Made by a program: the position numbers and the translations under genes. Below are positions 5,843-8,079 of a DNA stretch of 8,079 bases, piece after piece; positions within the stretch are counted from its first letter, which is position 1; each line of letters begins with the position of its first letter. This DNA is from Microbacteriaceae bacterium (GTDB lineage Bacteria; Actinomycetota; Actinomycetes; Actinomycetales; Microbacteriaceae). The stretch spans positions 1 through 8,079 of the forward strand of contig JAHEGA010000032.1 in the NCBI GenBank assembly GCA_024639925.1, read 5' to 3'. Below the pieces are notes generated by a model. The model had not been told where the DNA came from, did not search any database, and was given only the letters and a program-made list of their open reading frames with translations.

Positions 5843-5862
5843 TCCTGGCAGGCAAGCCAGGA
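5843..5862 (+). terminator. Hairpin between acnA and dxs, weak terminator or attenuator candidate
   Basis: TCCTGGC (5843-5849) and GCCAGGA (5856-5862) form a perfect 7-bp stem with the loop AGGCAA, ten bases after the acnA stop. No U-tract follows (AACAACCCG), so it is not a classical intrinsic terminator. Actinobacterial hairpins without U-tracts have been proposed to terminate, and such a stem can also protect the 3' end of the upstream message. Its position before a possible leaderless dxs promoter fits a partial boundary between two transcripts. Confidence 0.45.
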
Positions 5863-5872
5863 ACAACCCGTT

Positions 5873-5878
5873 TAGGCT
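5873..5878 (+). promoter_or_regulatory. Candidate -10 element of dxs (leaderless start)
   Basis: TAGGCT fits TANNNT and is followed by exactly six bases and the GTG start of dxs. No -35 match lies at the usual distance. The same hexamer could instead serve as part of a weak ribosome binding site (AGGCTGG) on an acnA read-through transcript. Confidence 0.4.
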
Positions 5879-5884
5879 GGAACC

Positions 5885-7846
5885 GTGTCAATCCTTGATT
5901 CTGTGAACTCCCCGGAAGACCTTCGGGGCTTATCCGAGGCTGAGCTAGGCACACTCTCGCAGGAGATTCGGGCCTTTCTGGTGGATAACGTTGCCAAGAC
6001 CGGCGGACACTTGGGTCCGAATCTGGGTGTAGTGGAACTCACCGTTGCTCTCCACCGGGTATTTGATTCGCCGCGTGACCCCATCATCTGGGATACCGGC
6101 CACCAGTCCTACGTTCACAAGCTCCTGACGGGTCGTAAAGATTTCAGCGAGCTCCGACAAAAAGGTGGCCTCGCAGGCTACCCACAGCGACGCGAATCCG
6201 AGCACGACATTGTGGAAAGCTCCCACGCTTCGAGCTCTCTGAGCTGGGCCGAAGGAATTTCCCGCGCGTTCCACCTCTCGGGTGAGCACGATCGTTACGT
6301 CGTCGCCGTGGTGGGTGACGGTGCGCTTACCGGGGGGATGACGTGGGAAGCCCTCAACAATATTTCCCATGACAATGACCGCAATCTCATTTTGGTGGTC
6401 AATGACAATGGGCGCTCATATGCTCCCACCATTGGCGGCATGGCCCGCTTCCTCGGCAACGTTCGAGGACGGGACTCCTACCGGGTGTTCAAGCGTGCTG
6501 CGGAGTCCCTCTTTGGTCTCTTTGGCGCTCCGGGCAAAGCGCTGTTCCGAGGCCTACGAGGAGGAACACGAGGCTTCCTCTCTCGCTTTGCAGGAAATGA
6601 CGCGTTGTATTCCAACCTGGATATCAAGTATCTGGGCCCAGTCGACGGTCACAACCTCGGAGACGTCGAACACGCCCTCCGACAGGCGAAGCAACGCCGC
6701 ACCCCGGTCATCGTTCACGTCATCACCGAAAAGGGTCGCGGATATCAACCTGCCCGGAATGACGAAGCCGATCAGTTCCACGCGGTCGGACAGATCGATC
6801 CGCAGACGGGGCAAGCCCTCGAGTCCAGCACGTCACCTTCGTGGACCAGTGTCTTCTCAGAGGAAATGGTTTCACTCGCGAAAGAAAACGAAACACTGGT
6901 CGGGATCACGGCAGCGATGCTCGCGCCCACAGGGCTTCACGCTATGGCCAAGGCTTTCCCCAAGCGCGTCATTGACGTGGGTATAGCCGAACAGCACGCG
7001 GTGACGAGTGCGGCAGGTCTGGCCTATGGCGGCATGCACCCGGTGGTCGCTGTCTACGCAACCTTTATCAATCGGGCTTTCGACCAGGTGTTGATGGATG
7101 TAGCCCTGCACCAAGCCGGCGTGACGTTTGTCCTTGATCGTGCCGGAGTGACGGGCCCTGATGGCCCTAGCCACCACGGAATGTGGGACCTTTCCATCTT
7201 GCAGGTAGTTCCGCACATTCGATTGGCAGCTCCGCGGGATGCCGCGAGGCTTCGAGAGGAACTTCGGGAAGCAGTTGCGGTATCTGATGCCCCCACGGTG
7301 ATTCGGTTCCCGAAAGGTTCCGTGTCTGCCGAGTTAGACGCCGTTCGGCGGACTGCGGATGGGGTGGATGTGCTCGCTGAGGCAGCCCATAAAGATGTGC
7401 TAATCGTGGCTGTAGGGTCCATGGCGCACCTCGCCATGGATGTGCGTGAGCGTCTCGCCGCTCAGGGTATTGGTGCCACCGTGGTGGACCCACGGTGGGT
7501 GGTTCCGGTTGCGCCGAGCATTATCGAGATGGCGAAAGCCCACCGAATTGTGGTCAGTATCGAGGATGGCGTGCGCGTTGGGGGAGTCGGTACACGGATC
7601 CGGCAGGAGCTCCGTGCCGCGGGCGTCGATACTGCCGTGGATGAAATCGGGCTTCCCGACGAGTTCTTAGACCATGCCTCCCGCAACGAAATCCTGGAAG
7701 AGACGGGTCTCACGGCGCAGAACATCGCGCGAAACCTCGTAGCCCAGGTCCTCGGAATGAAAGTGCCGTTTGCTCGTCCCCTTCCGGATGACATCAGCTC
7801 TGAGGCTGAGAATGCCGATGCGCGTCGAGGAGAAGATTCCCGCTAG
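5885..7846 (+). CDS. dxs: 1-deoxy-D-xylulose-5-phosphate synthase
   Basis: A 653-residue thiamine-diphosphate enzyme that condenses pyruvate with glyceraldehyde 3-phosphate to give DXP, the first and flux-controlling step of the MEP isoprenoid pathway. The N-terminal domain shows HLGPNLGVVELT with His42, WDTGHQ with His73, and the ThDP/Mg motif GDGALTGG (144-151) to VVNDN (171-175). The middle domain shows GIAEQH with catalytic-type Glu369, then Tyr391, Arg397, and DRAGVTGPDGPSHHG with Arg419 and Asp426; each lies one residue before the E. coli counterpart (Glu370, Tyr392, Arg398, Arg420, Asp427). A C-terminal transketolase-like domain follows and ends in a charged tail of about 25 residues. 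E. coli Dxs is 620 long, so the extra is mainly C-terminal. The start GTG 5885 gives the usual SILDSVNSPEDL N-terminus. It lies 52 bp after acnA; its TAG stop overlaps that of the convergent next gene in CTAG. Confidence 0.97.
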   Translation: MSILDSVNSPEDLRGLSEAELGTLSQEIRAFLVDNVAKTGGHLGPNLGVVELTVALHRVFDSPRDPIIWDTGHQSYVHKLLTGRKDFSELRQKGGLAGYPQRRESEHDIVESSHASSSLSWAEGISRAFHLSGEHDRYVVAVVGDGALTGGMTWEALNNISHDNDRNLILVVNDNGRSYAPTIGGMARFLGNVRGRDSYRVFKRAAESLFGLFGAPGKALFRGLRGGTRGFLSRFAGNDALYSNLDIKYLGPVDGHNLGDVEHALRQAKQRRTPVIVHVITEKGRGYQPARNDEADQFHAVGQIDPQTGQALESSTSPSWTSVFSEEMVSLAKENETLVGITAAMLAPTGLHAMAKAFPKRVIDVGIAEQHAVTSAAGLAYGGMHPVVAVYATFINRAFDQVLMDVALHQAGVTFVLDRAGVTGPDGPSHHGMWDLSILQVVPHIRLAAPRDAARLREELREAVAVSDAPTVIRFPKGSVSAELDAVRRTADGVDVLAEAAHKDVLIVAVGSMAHLAMDVRERLAAQGIGATVVDPRWVVPVAPSIIEMAKAHRIVVSIEDGVRVGGVGTRIRQELRAAGVDTAVDEIGLPDEFLDHASRNEILEETGLTAQNIARNLVAQVLGMKVPFARPLPDDISSEAENADARRGEDSR

Positions 7847-8079
7847 CTCACACCTTTGATGGGGGGAGTGTGGAAAGTCTTGCCGCGTACAGCCTCGCTG
7901 GACCCTGATCGGTCCAAATAGGGCGTAATACCGCCCATCAGGAAAGGCCATCCGGCCCCAAGAATCATGCCGACATCAATATCCTCGGCGCTCTCAACGA
8001 CCCCTTCTTCCAGCATCCGCCAGACTTCATCGGCGAGACCCTCGTGGACGCGGTGGCGGAGCTCCTCGGCGCTCAGTCC
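7843..8079 (-). CDS. 3-hydroxyacyl-CoA dehydrogenase (FadB/FadJ-like), C-terminal end only
   Basis: The minus strand is open from the right window edge to TAG at 7845-7843: the last 78 residues of a larger protein whose start is outside. The visible part, with EVWRMLEEGVVESAEDIDVG followed by MILGAGWPFLMGGITPYLDRSG, matches the C-terminal helical domain of 3-hydroxyacyl-CoA dehydrogenases, in particular the end of the multifunctional beta-oxidation alpha subunit (enoyl-CoA hydratase fused to the dehydrogenase), where the GAGWPFFLGG-like motif is typical. The reaction would be NAD-dependent oxidation of 3-hydroxyacyl-CoA in fatty-acid degradation. Whether the hydratase domain is present cannot be seen, so no symbol is given. 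It ends in VS followed by TAG, overlapping the dxs stop in CTAG 7843-7846, with no terminator between the convergent genes. Confidence 0.88.
   Translation of the reverse strand, partial: GLSAEELRHRVHEGLADEVWRMLEEGVVESAEDIDVGMILGAGWPFLMGGITPYLDRSGSSEAVRGKTFHTPPIKGVS

Noticed and set aside
6369..6986. Plus-strand open frame of 205 codons inside dxs
   Set aside because: It is a frame-shifted reading of conserved Dxs sequence. The Dxs frame continues through it without a break and carries the expected motifs.
1..8079. Mobile element, CRISPR array, prophage, RNA gene or defence system
   Set aside because: I saw no terminal inverted repeats, spaced direct repeats, transposase or integrase motifs, or tRNA/rRNA-like sequence. 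Nearly all the DNA is accounted for by core genes.

Overview
This is ordinary core chromosome from a member of the Actinobacteria (Actinomycetota), probably Microbacteriaceae. The evidence is a set of protein families that are characteristically actinobacterial (SepH, DUF4193, DUF3093, DUF3710, DUF3159), a moderately high GC content judged by eye, frequent GTG starts, and -10-like hexamers set exactly six bases before several start codons, as in actinobacterial leaderless genes. The family-level placement is an inference from gene order and protein flavour.

Layout. (1) 1-341, minus strand: the first 113 codons of sepH, a cell-division gene that leaves the window on the left. (2) 342-543: a 202-bp divergent intergenic region with one GC-rich inverted repeat. 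(3) 544-837, plus: a small acidic four-cysteine DUF4193 protein. (4) 834-1277, minus: a DUF3093 membrane protein, tail to tail with the previous gene and sharing a CTAG with it. (5) 1309-3087, plus: a tight run of dut (dUTPase), DUF3710 and the membrane protein DUF3159. (6) 3088-3141: a short, structured spacer with a near-palindrome and a hairpin directly before the ribosome binding site of acnA. (7) 3142-5832: acnA, aconitate hydratase. (8) 5885-7846: dxs, the first enzyme of the MEP isoprenoid pathway. (9) 7843-8079, minus: the C-terminal end of a 3-hydroxyacyl-CoA dehydrogenase, again sharing CTAG with its convergent neighbour.

Function. The named genes are housekeeping: Z-ring assembly, nucleotide-pool sanitation, the TCA cycle, isoprenoid precursors and fatty-acid beta-oxidation. 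Four conserved actinobacterial families of unknown function cluster around dut, an arrangement I recall from Mycobacterium as well, which makes the dut neighbourhood the best place for undescribed biology. The best regulatory signal is the spacer before acnA: a 20-bp dyad (8 of 10 pairs), an extra upstream half-site, and a GAAA-loop hairpin three bases before the Shine-Dalgarno.

I see no mobile element, CRISPR array, tRNA, rRNA, phage gene or toxin-antitoxin pair, and no evidence of a new multi-gene system. The findings are mostly regulatory and architectural.
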